Of a stretch of DNA of 64,000 nucleotides, positions 26,398 to 40,700 are shown in pieces. How positions within the stretch are numbered: the first letter of the stretch is position 1; each line of letters begins with the position of its first letter. The notes beneath the pieces were generated by a model that was not told the origin of the DNA, made no database searches, and saw only the letters and a list, made by a program, of their open reading frames with translations. This stretch comes from Liolophura sinensis. Its lineage: Eukaryota; Mollusca; Polyplacophora; Chitonida; Chitonidae. The DNA is taken from assembly GCF_032854445.1 (NCBI RefSeq), contig NC_088304.1, positions 32,046,810-32,110,809 on the forward strand. The letters are read 5' to 3'. A program made the position numbers and the translations under genes.

Positions 26398-29300
26398 GAA
26401 CAATCAATATACGGATCAGTGTGACAAAAATTGCATATACCAGACACAATGTTCTATCTAACAGTTCACTGATCAAAGTGTCGAAATTGAAACCAGACAA
26501 ACCACTGTTGAATCCGCGACACACCCACTAGTGCTCTCTTCTCTTCTCTTCTCTCTCTATATTAACCCCTCCCCCCCAACCCCACCCCAACCCCAACCCA
26601 CCCCATCGCTTTCTTATGTACTCCTCTGGCTTCCAAGAGAATGTTCTGGGATATTCACCACTGACCTATCAGTTTTCTTTAACTTGTCACAGCATAGCTC
26701 ACAGCATACTAGTGTCGCCTGTCATGAAATACAATGGGCGATCTCGCTTCCCAGGCTTATAACTACATGTTCTTCGTGTAACACGAGTTGAATTGTAATG
26801 GCTTCTGCATAACTCAGTGTATGCCGCTTATCATAGCTAAAATGTTCCACAATAACAAAGTCAACAACCCTATGCATGTCACAACCACTGCCTGCACAGA
26901 TCATTACAGCAATATTTGACAAACACGCCCCCCCCCCCCTTTTCTCAAGAAAATATTTCATAAATATATCATAAATCAACTTTTCAGAAAACATACCTGC
27001 AGGTCTACCACAAACACAAAAACATTATTCTACATTGCTGATATAATCTGCTCCAACATTCTCAGACCCTTTGATTGCTTCAACCCTATATCTGAAGGTC
27101 TGAAGAAACAGTGCATATTTCATGATGCGACCATTTCCTGCCTGCATCTTTTGGATGTAAGCTTGAGGTTGGTGGTCTGTTTGCAGTATGAATTCTTTCC
27201 CATAGAGGTACTTGTAAAACTTCTTGACTGCAAACACCAGTGCAAGGCACTCTTTCTCAATCACAGAGTAGTTGAGCTCACTAGCTTTGAGCTCCTTGCT
27301 CACGTAAGCTACTGGAAACCTACCATCTTCATACTCTTGCAGTAAAACTGCACCTACTCCTGTTTCTGAGGCATCTGCCTGCCTGCACTATGAATGGCCT
27401 ACTGAAGTCAGGTAATCTCAGTATGGGCTCTTGTGCCAGCATCCCTTTTAGTGTTTGGAAAGCTTTCTCTTGGGGTCCACCCCACCCCACCCCACCTAAC
27501 TGCAATCGGTTGACCCCTTCTTGGTCAAGTCAGTTAAGGGTACCGCAATTGTCGAGAAGTTTGGGATAAATTTGCGGTAATATCCCGCAAGACCTAGAAA
27601 TGACCTGACTTGCCTCTTTGTCCTCTTTGACTCCATGGCCATTTCACCTGCACCTATTGTGTGGCCGATAAACCCTAGGTTGGTGTAACCTATCATGGTT
27701 TTTGAAGGTCTGATGGTGAGACCTGCTCCTCTTATCTTTTCAAAGATATCTGTGAGGGTCGTCATGTGTGTGGACCATGTCTCGGTGTGGTGCAACACAT
27801 CATCTACTAAGCTATCTACATGGTCAACACCATTCAGGACCTTCCTCATCATACGGTTGAACAAAGCGGCACTATTCACTAGTCCAAATGGCATTCTCTT
27901 GAACTGAAAGCACCCTTGTGGTGTTGTGAATGCGGTCATGTGCCTACATGCTGGAGCAACTGGGATCTGCCAGTACCCTTTACTGAGGTCTAGCTTCGAG
28001 TGAAACTCATCTTTTGCTAGTTTGGCCATAATGTCATCAGGATTGGGCATGGATTCTGAATCAAATTTGGTGACCATGTTCAATCTGTGGAAATCAATAC
28101 AGAACCTGGAGGACCATCTTTCTTTTTGACCAAGACAATTGGTGAATTGTAAGAGGAAATTGACCTCAATGATCCTTGCTTCCAGCTTCTTCCTGCCCTC
28201 TTCCTCAACTACCTGTCTCAGTGCATAAGGCACTGGAAATGGCTTTACGCTTACAGGACTTGGAGTCGTGGTCTCGATGACATGCTTCTCCACATCTGTG
28301 GAAGGAGGCTGCTCTGTGAAAATATCTTCATACTCCCTCAATAGAGCATGAGCCTCAGCCTTTTGCTGTGGTGAGAGTCAATCAGAAAATCAGAATCCTA
28401 GATAGTCTCTTCGCCTGAGCCAACACCCAGCTCTAGCAAATCTTCCGCATCATCTGCACTCTCGCCAATCTCTGGCTCAATCACGGCCATGGCTGCAGCC
28501 TCAGTGTCATCATCATGAGAACCATCATCTCTCTCAATGTACTGTTTAAGCAGGTTAATATTATACAGTTTTGGCGTGCCTTTGACCTTGACCTTATAGT
28601 CAACCTTGTTAACTACTTCACTAACCTGGTTTGGTCCTGGCCACTGCCGCAGCAGCTTGTTGTGGTCAGTCGGTAATAAGACCAAAACCTTATCTCCTGC
28701 TTTGAATCTTCGGTCTTTGGCCTTTTTGTCATAATGGTGCTTGTACACACCCTGAGCCTCATACAGGCTCCTTCTGGCCAATTCACATGTCTCTTCAAGG
28801 CGGTTTCTTAGGTCCAGGACATACTGGTACGTATTACTGACCTCTGGAGTTTCCTGCTCAGTCCACAGCTCCTTCAGTATCTGCAGAGGTCCTCTAACCG
28901 CTCTGCCATAGAGCATTTCAAAGGGAAAGAACCCCGTACTTGCTTGTGGTACCTCACAGTAGGCAAACAACACAGCTGACAAGTACCTGTCCCATTCTCG
29001 GGGTTGCTCAGCACACATTTCCTTGAGCCTTGGGTATAATCCTTTGACAGATATCACATGACTGACAGAATCTGGTCACATCACTTGTGATACCAGGCCA
29101 GTGAAAACTGCTCGTGATTCTGTCCACTGTCTTATTTGAGCCTAGATGACCACCCACTACAGACTCATGAGCGACACTCATAACTTGCTTCCTGTACTCC
29201 CTTGGTACAACTATCTGTTTGACCTCACCCGCCGAGTCTCTACGCTCCTAATATATTCTGTACAGCACACCTTTCTGTACCTAATACTTGTACCTCATAC

Positions 29301-31719
29301 TTGTACCCGTGATGACCTCTCGTGGTGAGTTCTGTGCCTTCCCCAGCCAACTCCCACAACTTTGCCAGACCTTGGTCAGCCTTTTGAGCCCTCTTGAACT
29401 CATCCACTGTCAACGTTTTGACATCAAGTGGGTGTGAGACAACCAGAGGTTTCAGTGGCTGCTCTGCCTTCTTGGCCTGAGCTCTGGTCACAGCTGCTTG
29501 TGCTCCTCCGTTATCTCTTGAATCTTTCTCACTTTGGGAGGGTTGGTTGCCCCAGGGATATACCTATATGACCAGATCACATATGGGCTTTTGCATGCGC
29601 ACAGCCTCAACCTCTCCTGTGTAGAACGGGGTATCCACCTGGATTTTGGCAATGGGAAACTGGCGTATAGTGCCATCAATCAGCACACAAGCGTATACAT
29701 TTTCAGTCATTTGTTCAGGCTGGACCAAACTGCTGCGAACAGTTGCACTGCTACACCCAGAATCCCGTAACACCTGCACCTTGGTATCACCTACAAACCC
29801 TTCTCCCACTGGCATGCCATGATCAAGTGGTAACTCATGATTACATGCACCACTTATCACTGGGATGGATTCACCATTGGCCATTTTCAACTGACCATCT
29901 TCCATGCACTCTCTAATGGAGGCAATCCGCTGGCTGGTAGCTTGATAGGCTGCTGTAGACTTGCTGTCTGTGACCTTCTGGTCAGATGGTGCCCCTTTCT
30001 GGCTCAAGATAGCCTGTTTATCCGCTCTGCCTTGTTCACCGTCACTACCCATGTACTGGCACCAAATGCCAGCACTGCCACGCCCTCCAGGGATGGATTG
30101 AGCACCAGCAACCTTCTGTGTTTGGTGTTGACCGGACTGAATCTTAACCCTGCAGTCCCTCGCTTTGTGACCCAATCTGTGACAGATGTAACATTCAAGG
30201 GGCTTCCTGCTACCATCGGTGCTACCTTGAGCCGGGTTACCCAGAGAGCTACCTGGACTTGACTGCTTGGGCTTTGTGTCACCACCTTTGGATGAGCCCA
30301 AAGTGTCTTTCTTTTTGTTCTTGTTGAACAAAGTACAGCCATGAGCTTCAACATACTGCTTAGCAACATGAGCCATCTTTTCAATGCTGGTAAGTTCAGG
30401 CATTCGTTCTTTCAAAAACATAGCCAAATCTTCATGATTTCAAATAGAAATGAACTGATCTCTCAACATCATGTTTTTCAGGCTATCATAGTCCTCAGTG
30501 ACTTTCGCTAACTGCATCCATCTAGTAAAGAAGATTTGTAATTTGCCCACAAACTGTGATGCGGTTTGACCTGTGTCAGGTTTTGATTCCCTGAACTTTT
30601 TCCTGAACCCTTCTTCATTAAGCTCATAGCGTTTCAGCAACGTCGTTTTCAACCGATCATACTCATTGACCTCTCTAGTTGGCATATTGGAATACACCTG
30701 GAAGCCCCTGCCTGTCAAAAGGGGACTCAAACACACCGCCCAGCTCTCTCCCGGCCACTTTTGGCTCTGAGCAAAACGCTCAAATCTCTCTAGGAAATCA
30801 TCCACGTCATCCTTCCCTTCATCAAATTTGTGCAACTTGGGCAAAGGGGATTTCATAGCTACAGCTAAACTCCCCCCTCCCTGATTTCTAGCCTGCTCTA
30901 ACGGAATCTGCAACTCTAGTTCGCGCTGCCTAGCTCCGGCTTCACGTTGAGCCCTTTCTCGCTCAGTTGCAACCTCACGTTGAGCCCTTTCTCTCTCAGC
31001 ATCCCTGGAAGCTGCCTTTTCCTCCCTGTCTTTAGCCTGCTGCTCTTTCACAAAGTCTTGCAATGCCGGGCCATCGTAGCCCATATCCTTCCATAACTCT
31101 ACTAATTTTGCAAGATCCATATCTGCCAGCGAGCTCAGCTATTCTGGGGACTGACTACTCTCAATGGAAATATGCCTTCTGCCCTATACTACTACTGGGG
31201 AATTATCTCTCCTGTCGCACCAAGTCACACTGCCTTTACGTCGAAACACCAGAAATCCTCAAAAATTTTCCAAAATTAATTTATCTCACTCACAAATTTC
31301 TAGCTTTCCCAAACGAGCCCCCAATTGTCAAAAGCTCATAAATTTGTGGGTCTAGTTGGTTCTAGTTTCCAAACTAGCTGTGCTTTATATGGCAGTGTGT
31401 GAGGGCGTAAGACAAGGAAGATAACACATAAAAAGAAATATGCAATATGTATATTTATTTATTTGATTGGTGTTTTACGCCGTACTCAAGAATTTTTCAC
31501 TTATACGACAGCGGCCAGTATTGTGGTGGGTGGAAACCGGGCTCAGCCCCGGGGAAACCCACGACCATGCGCAGGTTGCTGGCAGACCTTCCCACATACG
31601 GCAGGAGAGGAAGCCAGCACGAGCTGGACTTGAACTCACAGCGACCGCATTGGTGAGAGGCTCCTGGGTCATTACGCTGCGCTAGCGCGCTAACCGACTG
31701 AGCCACGGAGGCCCCTGCA

Positions 31720-31791
<72 letters not shown>

Positions 31792-34700
31792 GAACAAACA
31801 ATCAATCTACGGATCAATGTGACAAAATTGCATATACCAGACACAATGTTCTATGTAACAGTTCACTGATCAAAGTGTCGAAATTGAAACCAGAGGGTAT
31901 GTCATAGAGCCTACTCACGACCTTGAATGTCTCGAACAGTCCACTCGTACAGTTCCTGCGTACCCATCGCACCGTGCTCTGCACACCCGCTGTATACAGC
32001 TGTCAGACGCAATCCACAGAGTCCACTGTAGTCCACCAAACGCGCGTCGCAACTCACAGCCTCCCAGGAAACCGTGTCCGGTATCACCCTCGTGATACAT
32101 AGAGCGTTGTAACACCTCTTTCGTAATCCACTCGTCCGCAGTTCGTCGCGGTTCACTGGAGACACCTTGCCCCCTAGTGACGAATAATCCAAACGCATGC
32201 AGCACCACTGCTGGTCTCTGTTGATCCTCGCGGGCCACAGTTCTTCTGACTATAATCGGCCCTTTGTTGAACATTGGTGATCACTAGCAGTAACACTAGC
32301 CCACTGTCAGAATTGACAAACCACTGTTGAATCCGCGACACACCTACTAGTGCTCTCTTCTCTTCTCTCTCTATATTACCACACCTCCCCCCCCACCCCC
32401 CACCCCCCACCTCGCTTTCTTATATACTCCTCTGGCTTCCAAGAGAATGTTCTGGGATATTCACCACTGACCTATCCGTTTTCTTCTAACTTGTCACAGC
32501 ATAGCTCACAGCATACTGGTGTCGCCTGTCATGAAATACAATGGGCGATCTCGCTTCTCAGGCTTATAACTACATGTTCTTCGTGTAACACGAGTTGAAT
32601 TGTAACGGCTTCTGCATAACTCAGTGTATGCCGCTTATCATAGCTAAAATGTTCCACAATAACAAAGTCAACAACCCTATACATGTCACAACCACTGCCT
32701 GCACAGAGCATTACAGCAATATTTGACAGAGGCCCCTATTAATACAGAGGATGAACCTTGGCCAATGACGTTGCCTGTATAATGCCTTAGACTTATAAAC
32801 GCATGTGGGTTCAACGACAACAGCGAAGTCAAAGCATCGCCACGTAAATTGTAAAATGTTTAGACCATCTGCAAAAGATCTCGGTAAGTGGATCGAAAGC
32901 CTGTGAAACATTCTACATTTATGTATAATAACAAGGAAAGCAATGTTAAACAAAAGGTTAGGGTTGATGTCTTAAAACGTACGCAGTCTGCACACATGTG
33001 GAGCACAATAACACAATGGACATGTTACATGTTTGATTCCCTGTGAGCATATCAAATACAGTAAATTACAAAAATGTTAGCTGTGTTATCCCAAAAACTA
33101 CTATATCTTGATTTATTTATTTATTTGATTGCTGTTTTACGCCGTACTCAAGAATATTTCACTTATACGACGGAGGCCAGCATTATGGTGGGTGGAAACC
33201 GGGCAAAGCCCGGCGGAAACCCACGACCATCCGCAGGTTGCTGTCAGACTTTCCCACTTACGGCCGGAGAGGAAGCCAGCATGACTATATCTTGAGGTCA
33301 GGTTTGCATGTGTATAAAGCACAAAGACATACTGGGGGATGCTCCATCGATGATGTTCTGCTTGCATAGTATTTACCGTAAATTACCAAATTCACGACTT
33401 CAGTGTTTATTGAACTGAACTTTTGCATTCATATGAAGTTTTGCATTCAGATGAGCTCTGTTATGAAATCTCAGTTATTATTTATCTCTTGTTCAGTTTG
33501 TGAAAATTACCTGAGGTGTAGCCTTAACTCGCTTGCTTGTTTTGTTTAAGGAACATCTCTCTCTTGCTTGCAACCCGGATGGGAAGGTGGCCTATCTGGT
33601 GACAAAATCATCCTTGGCGGGTAAAGTGCTGAGAAGATGCCAAGTCTTTCTCAACGATATTCCATGTGTTCAAATTGGAACTGAGTCATCTGATGGACCT
33701 TTATCCAAGGTTCTTCAAGAAAACAGTGTGTTGATCGCTAAGGCGAAACTCTTCAAAAATGCTCTGGAAGAAGATGTGGTTAAATGGACAGATTTCTCCA
33801 TGGTGATTCTAGAATTAGGTGCTGACTACTACGAACAACGAAAGGACGTGTATAAACAAATCATGAAAAAGTATCACAAGTTCAAACGGCCCTTCCAGCA
33901 AGCCCAGCAAGCCCAGCATATGCCCCAGGTATCTTGTGCTAAAATGATCTGGATAGTAAAGAACCCATCAAAATATAACCTTGAAAAGCGTCTCCCAAGC
34001 TACTTGTTTAATTCGTACAAGTATCAGAACTTTGTCTTTTTCATGATTTTGAAATGCCCATCAGAAATACTGGCATATGTATGTATGTATATTACATGTG
34101 TGTATGTATGTATGTATGTGTGTATGCTTGGGGTTTTAAGTCGTACGTCGATATGGACGTTCTTCTTTTGGCCACCGAAGCGGTCTGAAATTCTGGTAGC
34201 TGTACCCTTAATGGGAAAGAAACATAGAAAATGAAGTAATCATCCGTAGAAAGAATATTCAAAACTGTGTGCTAATTATCAGATACCATCAGCTATTTAT
34301 TCTGTTTCTATTTTATTAAATTACCTGCAACCAAATGGATTGTAAGGCTGGCCCCAATATCATATGTGCTTAGTTTTGCTGCGGCAGGCATTACAAGAGT
34401 ACATTTTTGTCATTGACGTTCGGTATTCCATAAACCCCACCTCACAGTATAAACGTTTGACTGCATTTTAATCTTTGAAAAATAGAGTGAGTGAGTGCTT
34501 CGGGTTTAACGTCGTAGTCAACAATTTTTCTGTCATATGACGACGAAGGAATCCGTAGGGTGTATGTAATGTGCCTCCTTGTCGCAGGACGGATTTCCAC
34601 CGCTCTTTTATCTAGTGCTGCTTCATTGAGACAACTTACGGAAGGCAAGTAATCCGCCCCGCCCGAGCCATTATACTGATACGGGTCAACCAGTCGTTGC

Positions 34701-37700
34701 ACTATCCCCTTCATGCTGAACGCCACGTTACAACTTCCTCTTTCAAGGTCTTAGGTGTGACTCGACCCAGGATTGATCCTGGATCTACCGCTGCCGTAGC
34801 GGATGCTCTACCAACTGTCCTATCCGGGCCGGTATTGAAAAATAGACAAATGTATTTCAGATACAGTTCCTAATGGTCTTCCGACTATTCCTTGCTTCAT
34901 TTTTAATATTTCTTTCCATTTAGCAAGATTAAAATACCGTATCAACAATCACCATGTCAAAACGATGGTTGTTGTGGAAATGGATCTTGCGATTATCGAC
35001 TTGGAACGCCCTGTATGGACTACGAATGGTATAGGAATGTCGGACTTGACGCTTATATTTAATGATTTCTGGTTGGCTTGATGGTTTCCATTGGAGAACA
35101 TGAGAGCCAGTCAGGAGTTACTGACGTCAGAGTTTAGTGACGTCAGACAATTTGGTTACGATAATGGAGACACATTTCTAAGAGTTACAGATGTTCAATA
35201 TACATTTTAATTAATACAGACCGCCATAAGGACACTTGTGCTAATTACATAGTAGAGAAAGTTGTGTTTTTACAGGCATAAATAAAATAAATTAAAATGG
35301 TCAAAGACTAGTTAACAACTAATAAATATGATTATAATCATGAATAATAACGGGTAAATAATGAAATTATTGAAGTAGATACATGTAGCTCTTCATGTGA
35401 TAAAGGTGTCCATTTTAGTGAGCATTTCATAGGTCACTTTTCCATGTATGTATTTTTTCTCATTGTTTTTTTTTTCTTTTGGTATCTTTATTCAGATACT
35501 TGTGCTGTCGACCTCACTGTGCAGGGAATCCCCTTTGGAAAACCTGTTTTGTACAGCGATGGAAACTTGTGCAAATTTTGACATCCATGCCGTTGCTGTG
35601 GTTCGACACCACATCGACTCTTTACGACAGCATGTGTCCATACCCCATTTGGGTAAGTACCTGAATTGCAGAGGTAAAACTTGTTCGGCTTTAATTGTGT
35701 ATTCACTGAGAAGAAAGGGTTCCAGAGAAAGAGGATAGTCTATGGTGGATTGTGTGCAGTTAATTTTGGTCATGTCCATTCTATCAATTGTATACATATG
35801 CACAAGATGTAATTGGAGTTCGCGAGATTGGAAAGAGATTACTAAAAGTGTTAATTCGGCGAGGTATTTATTTCCAGGTATTTGGCGTACCTGCGTGTTC
35901 TTTGAATTCAGTGCCTTTGCCTCTCGGCCAACATTGATCGAAGGATATTGTCCAAGTGATCTATATATCTCCTTCCATCCATCCTAGAACTCTGTGGGAC
36001 TACACTGAGTTTTTTTTTCATTACTATTATAGACCTACTTTCAAACGTTCTTGTGCCAAATTCAATCGAACTTCAAAACTGCGCTAACCTAGTCTTCCCT
36101 GATGGCATCGCATGTGGTCTGCGTGAATGATCGTCGGGCTACTCTCTGAAATCAAAACCCATGTGGTCTGCGTAAATGATCGTCGGACTGCTGTCTAAAA
36201 TGAAAACCCATGTGGTCTGCGTGAATAGTCGTCGGGCTACTCTCTGAAATGAAAACCCATGTGGTCTGCGTGAATGATCGTCGATCTACTCTCTTAAATC
36301 AAAACCCATGTGGTCTGCATGAATGATCGTCGGGCTACTCTCTGAAATGAAAACCCATGTAGTCTGCGTGAATGATCGTCGGGCTACTCTCTGAATGAAA
36401 ACCCGTGTACTTTGCGTGAATGATCGTCGGGCTACTCTCTGAAATGAAAATCTATGTGGTCTGCGTGAATGATCGTCGGGCTACTCTCTGAAATGAAAAC
36501 CCATGTAGTCTGCGTGAATGATCGTCGGGCTACTCTCTGAAATGAAAATCTATGTGGTCTGCGTGAATGATCGTCGGGCTACTCTCTTAAATGAAAACCC
36601 ATGTAGTCTGCGTGAATGATCGTCGGGTTACTCTCTGAAATGAAAGCCCATGTGGTCTTCGTGAATGATCATCGGGCTTCTGTCTGAAATGAAAACCCGT
36701 GTAGTCTGCGTGAATGATCGTCGGGCTACTCTCTGAAATGAAAATCTATGTGGTCTGCGTGAATGATCGTCGGGCTACTCTCTGAAATGAAAACCCGTGT
36801 AGTCTGCGTGAATGATCGTCGGGCTACTCTCTGAAATGAAAATCTATGTGGTCTGCGTGAATGATCGTCGGGCTACTCTCTGAAATGAAAACCCATGTGG
36901 TCTGCGTGAGTGATCGTCGGGTTACTCTCTGAAATGAAAGCCCATGTGGTCTGCTTGAATGATCATCGGGCTTCTCTCTGAAATCAAAACCCATGTGGTC
37001 TGCGTGAATGATAGTCGGGCTATTCTCTTAAATCAAAACCCATGTGGTCTGCGTGTAAGGTCGTCGGGCTAAAGTCTGAAATCAAAACCTATGTGGTCTG
37101 CGTGAATGATCATCGGGCTACTCTCTGAAATGAAAACCCATGTGGTCTGCGTGAATGATCGTCCGGCTACTCTCTTAAATGAAAACCCATGTAGTCTGCG
37201 TGAATGATCGTCGGGTTACTCTCTGAAATGAAAGCCCATGTGGTCTGCGTGAATGATCATCGGGCTACTCTCTGAAATGAAAACCCATGTGGTCTGCGTG
37301 AATGGTCGTCGGGTTACTCTCTGAATGAAAACCCGTGTAGTCTGCGTGAATTATTGTCGGGCTACTCTCTGAAATGAAAACCCATATGGTCTGCGTGAAT
37401 GATCGTCGGGCTACTCTCTGAAATGAAAACCCATGTGGTCTGCGTGAATGATCGTCGGGCTACTCTCTGAAATGAAAACCCATATGGTCTGCGTGAATGG
37501 TCGTCGGGCTACTCTCTGAAATGAAAACCCATGTGGTCTGCGTGTAAGGCCGTCGGGCTGTTCTCTGAAATGAAAACCAATGTGGTCTGTGTGAATGATC
37601 GTCGATCTACTCTCTGAAATCAAAACCCATGTGATCTGCGTGAATGATCGTCGGGCTACTCTCTGAAATGAAAACCCATGTGGTCTGCGTGAATGATCGT

Positions 37701-40700
37701 CTATCTACTCTCTTAAATCAAAACCAATGTGGTCTGCGGGAATGATCGTCGGGCTACTCTCTGAAATCAAAACCCATGTGGTCTGCGTGAATGATCGTCG
37801 GGCTACTCTCTGAAATGAAAACCCATGTGGTCTGCGTGAATGATCGTCGGGCTACTCTCTGAAATGAAAACCCATGTGATCTGCGTGAATGATTGTCTAT
37901 CTACTCTCTTAAGTCAAAACCAATGTGGTCTGCGTGAATGATCGTCGGGCTACTCTCTGAAATGAAAACCCATGTGGTCTGCGTGAATGGTCGTCGGGCT
38001 ACTCTCTGAATGAAAACCCGTGTAGTCTGCGTGAATGATCATCGGCTACTCTCTGAAATGAAAATCTATGTGGTCTGCGTGAATGATCGTCGGGCTACTC
38101 TCTGAAATGAAAACCCATGTAGTCTGCGTGAATTATCGTCGGGTTACTCTCTGAAATGAAAGCCCATGTGGTCTGCGTGAATGATCATCGGGCTTCTCTC
38201 TGAAATGAAAACCCATGTGGTCTGCGTGAATGATAGTCGGGCTATTCTCTTAAATCAAAACCCTTGTGGTCTGCGTGAATGGTCGTCGGGCTACTCTCTG
38301 AAATGAAAACCCATGTGGCCTGCGTGAATGATCGTCGGGCTACTCTCTGAAATGAAAACCCATGTGGTCTGCGTGAATGATTGTCGGGCTACTCTCTTAA
38401 ATCAAAACCCATGTGGTCTGCGTGAATGATCGTCGGGCTACTCTCTGAAATGAAAACCCATGTGGTCTGCGTGAATGGTCGTCGGGCTACTCTCTGAAAT
38501 GAAAACCCATGTGGTCTGCGTGAATGATCGTCGGGCTACTCTCTTAAATTAAAACTTATCTGAATAATTCTTTAGATATCAACTTTACTGATCCAAACTC
38601 GGAGCCAAATTCAATGAAATGCTTAAATCCAGATTCGATATGTGATCACTGTAACTCACCTCTGACTAACGCCTCACATCAGAAATAGTATTTAAATCAT
38701 TAGCTCCTTTGAACACAAAAATCTCCCATGATCCTGTTCTGCACTTTGTATATTTGAAAACCCTTTCAAATCCCCCATGGGGTGATGCCACTCAACTTTG
38801 TGTTCAAAAGTTGTTTAACTAAGTTCTTTATGAAGAGGTGGAAAAGCAAAGGATTAATAACCCATGGTGAGTTCAAGCAAATACTGTGCTTCATACCGTC
38901 ACTAGTTACAAAAATATCATTTTTGTTCTATATTACAATAGGTGAAGAATGGCCTAAATAGTGGAATCCCGATTTGGATCGCTGATAAAATGTAACGAAT
39001 AAATGTAAAAGTAACAGAAAGCTAAAATATGAAGTAAGTTTCACCACACGGGCAACTGAAAACTATGTGTACAAATAATTTTATATATATTTTTTAGAGT
39101 TTTGGAAGAGTGTTGAAAGGCATTCAAATATTTGAATTTCATGGTGGGCTTACTATGAGCCATACTGACGGTATCTAGGAACACTGACATCACATCACCT
39201 TTTTTCCTGATGTTTACCAGAATAGAGCAATTTTCTGAGAACGTTATTTTGTACTTATGGGTAAAAAGAGTTATTACAACATTCGGTGTCATAATCAGAG
39301 TTGGATAAACTTCCTGTGATGTCAGAGTTCCTAGACTGATAATATTGTCCATAAAGTCCACTTTAGAATTTAAACGTTTGAACGCCTTTAACTCTCTTCA
39401 CAAAACTCGAAAAACATAAATGAAAGTATATTTACGCATAGTTTTAAGTGGTCTATTTAGTGATGCCTACTTCCGTTTTAGATATATTTTTCTTTAAGCA
39501 CCAAGACCAAGCGGTCAACAAAATTACAACCAAATTCCTGTGTATTTTTTTCCGTAAAAGAAAATAAGCACAGGAAAAGCAGTCGTAAACAATGGTGTTT
39601 TGTTTATTTATTTTATTGAAGATATGCCGTTCTCAGCTGTATAATAATACAGTTTTAAGATGAATTAAATCTAATATATTTCTTTGTCCACAGAGAGGAC
39701 GACAGTACCGGAAAAACAGGACCGTGGTTTTGATGAAAGGGTTAATGAGCTTATGTCTCGTGTAGAAGAGACAATGAAGAAAGTCTATCAGTCCACGAGT
39801 AAGCCACCTTAGCAAATATTAAAATCGTTTGTTGGCACTGTACTTATAGATCTTTTGAAGTCGTTCTCAGATATTACATGCATACATCTCTAGTAATCTG
39901 AAAGCCTCAGTGACTTAAGCTGTCGCATATGTATATTCTGAAAACACCTAGCCGGTTTGCTATAACACTTTGTTTGCTGTAGAGATGCCAGTTGATGAAG
40001 ACCACCCAGAAAACAGAAGGGCCGAGGTTATCTCCCCTCCTGCGGACAGAACTTCTGTGAAATACATGACCTGGTTGAAAACGAACAAAGCAAGTCTGAG
40101 ATATGGAGCTAAGAAAGGTCAATGCAAACGCGCGGCGTTCTTCTGGACCTGTTTAAGACTAGCCACGGTATATATTTTGTGTTTGACTTCTTTCTTCGTG
40201 TATTATTAATGGATGAGTTTTAGGCTGACAATAAGGTAGGCTTATATAGCTAGGTCTGAAAAAAGGGGCACAACCATCTGACTCTCTTCACAAAGCTCTA
40301 GGTTGTATCCTCCTCATTATAAACCTGACTGACGACATGTATACACAAGAAACCTGTACGAAGTCATGTCCACACCATGAGCCTGACCGACCTCATGCCC
40401 ACACCAAAAACCTGACTGACGTCATGTTCACACCATAAACCTGACTCACGTCATGTTCTCACCATAAACCTGACTCACGTCATGTCCACACATTAAGACT
40501 GACTGACGTCATGTCCACACCTATAAGCCTGACTGACGTCATGTCCACACCATAAACCTGACCGACGTCACGTCCACACCATAAGCCTGACTGACGCCAT
40601 GTCCACACCATAAGCCTGAGCGACGTCATGTCCACACCATAAGCCTGAGCGACGTCATGTCCACACATTAAGCCTGACTGACGTCATGTCCACACCATAA

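Larger units (their letters stand above)
26203..32728 (-). mobile_element. Ty3/Gypsy-type LTR retrotransposon, INT before RT, defective
   Basis: Flanked by LTRs starting TGTCAAA and ending TTTGACA, with a 5-bp target duplication GAGGC (26198-26202 and 32729-32733). Coding is on the - strand in the order gag, zinc knuckle, protease, integrase, reverse transcriptase, RNase H. Integrase ahead of RT is the Gmr1-like order, not the usual Gypsy order. A tRNA-Pro-like primer site and a G-run polypurine tract are present. It is dead: an in-frame stop in gag, frameshifts, a deleted integrase core and an altered RT active site. It lies inside a SINE in RLR intron 5. Confidence 0.93.

Noticed and set aside
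26011-26524. Frames with (IY)n on the - strand
   Set aside because: Translation of an (AT)n microsatellite in the LTR.
31911-32274. Two - strand frames of 95 and 119 codons in the right LTR
   Set aside because: They overlap in different frames within the LTR segment absent from the other LTR and match no retroelement protein I know.
37411-37623. - strand frame with FHFREQPDGL-like repeats
   Set aside because: A stretch of the 49-bp minisatellite.
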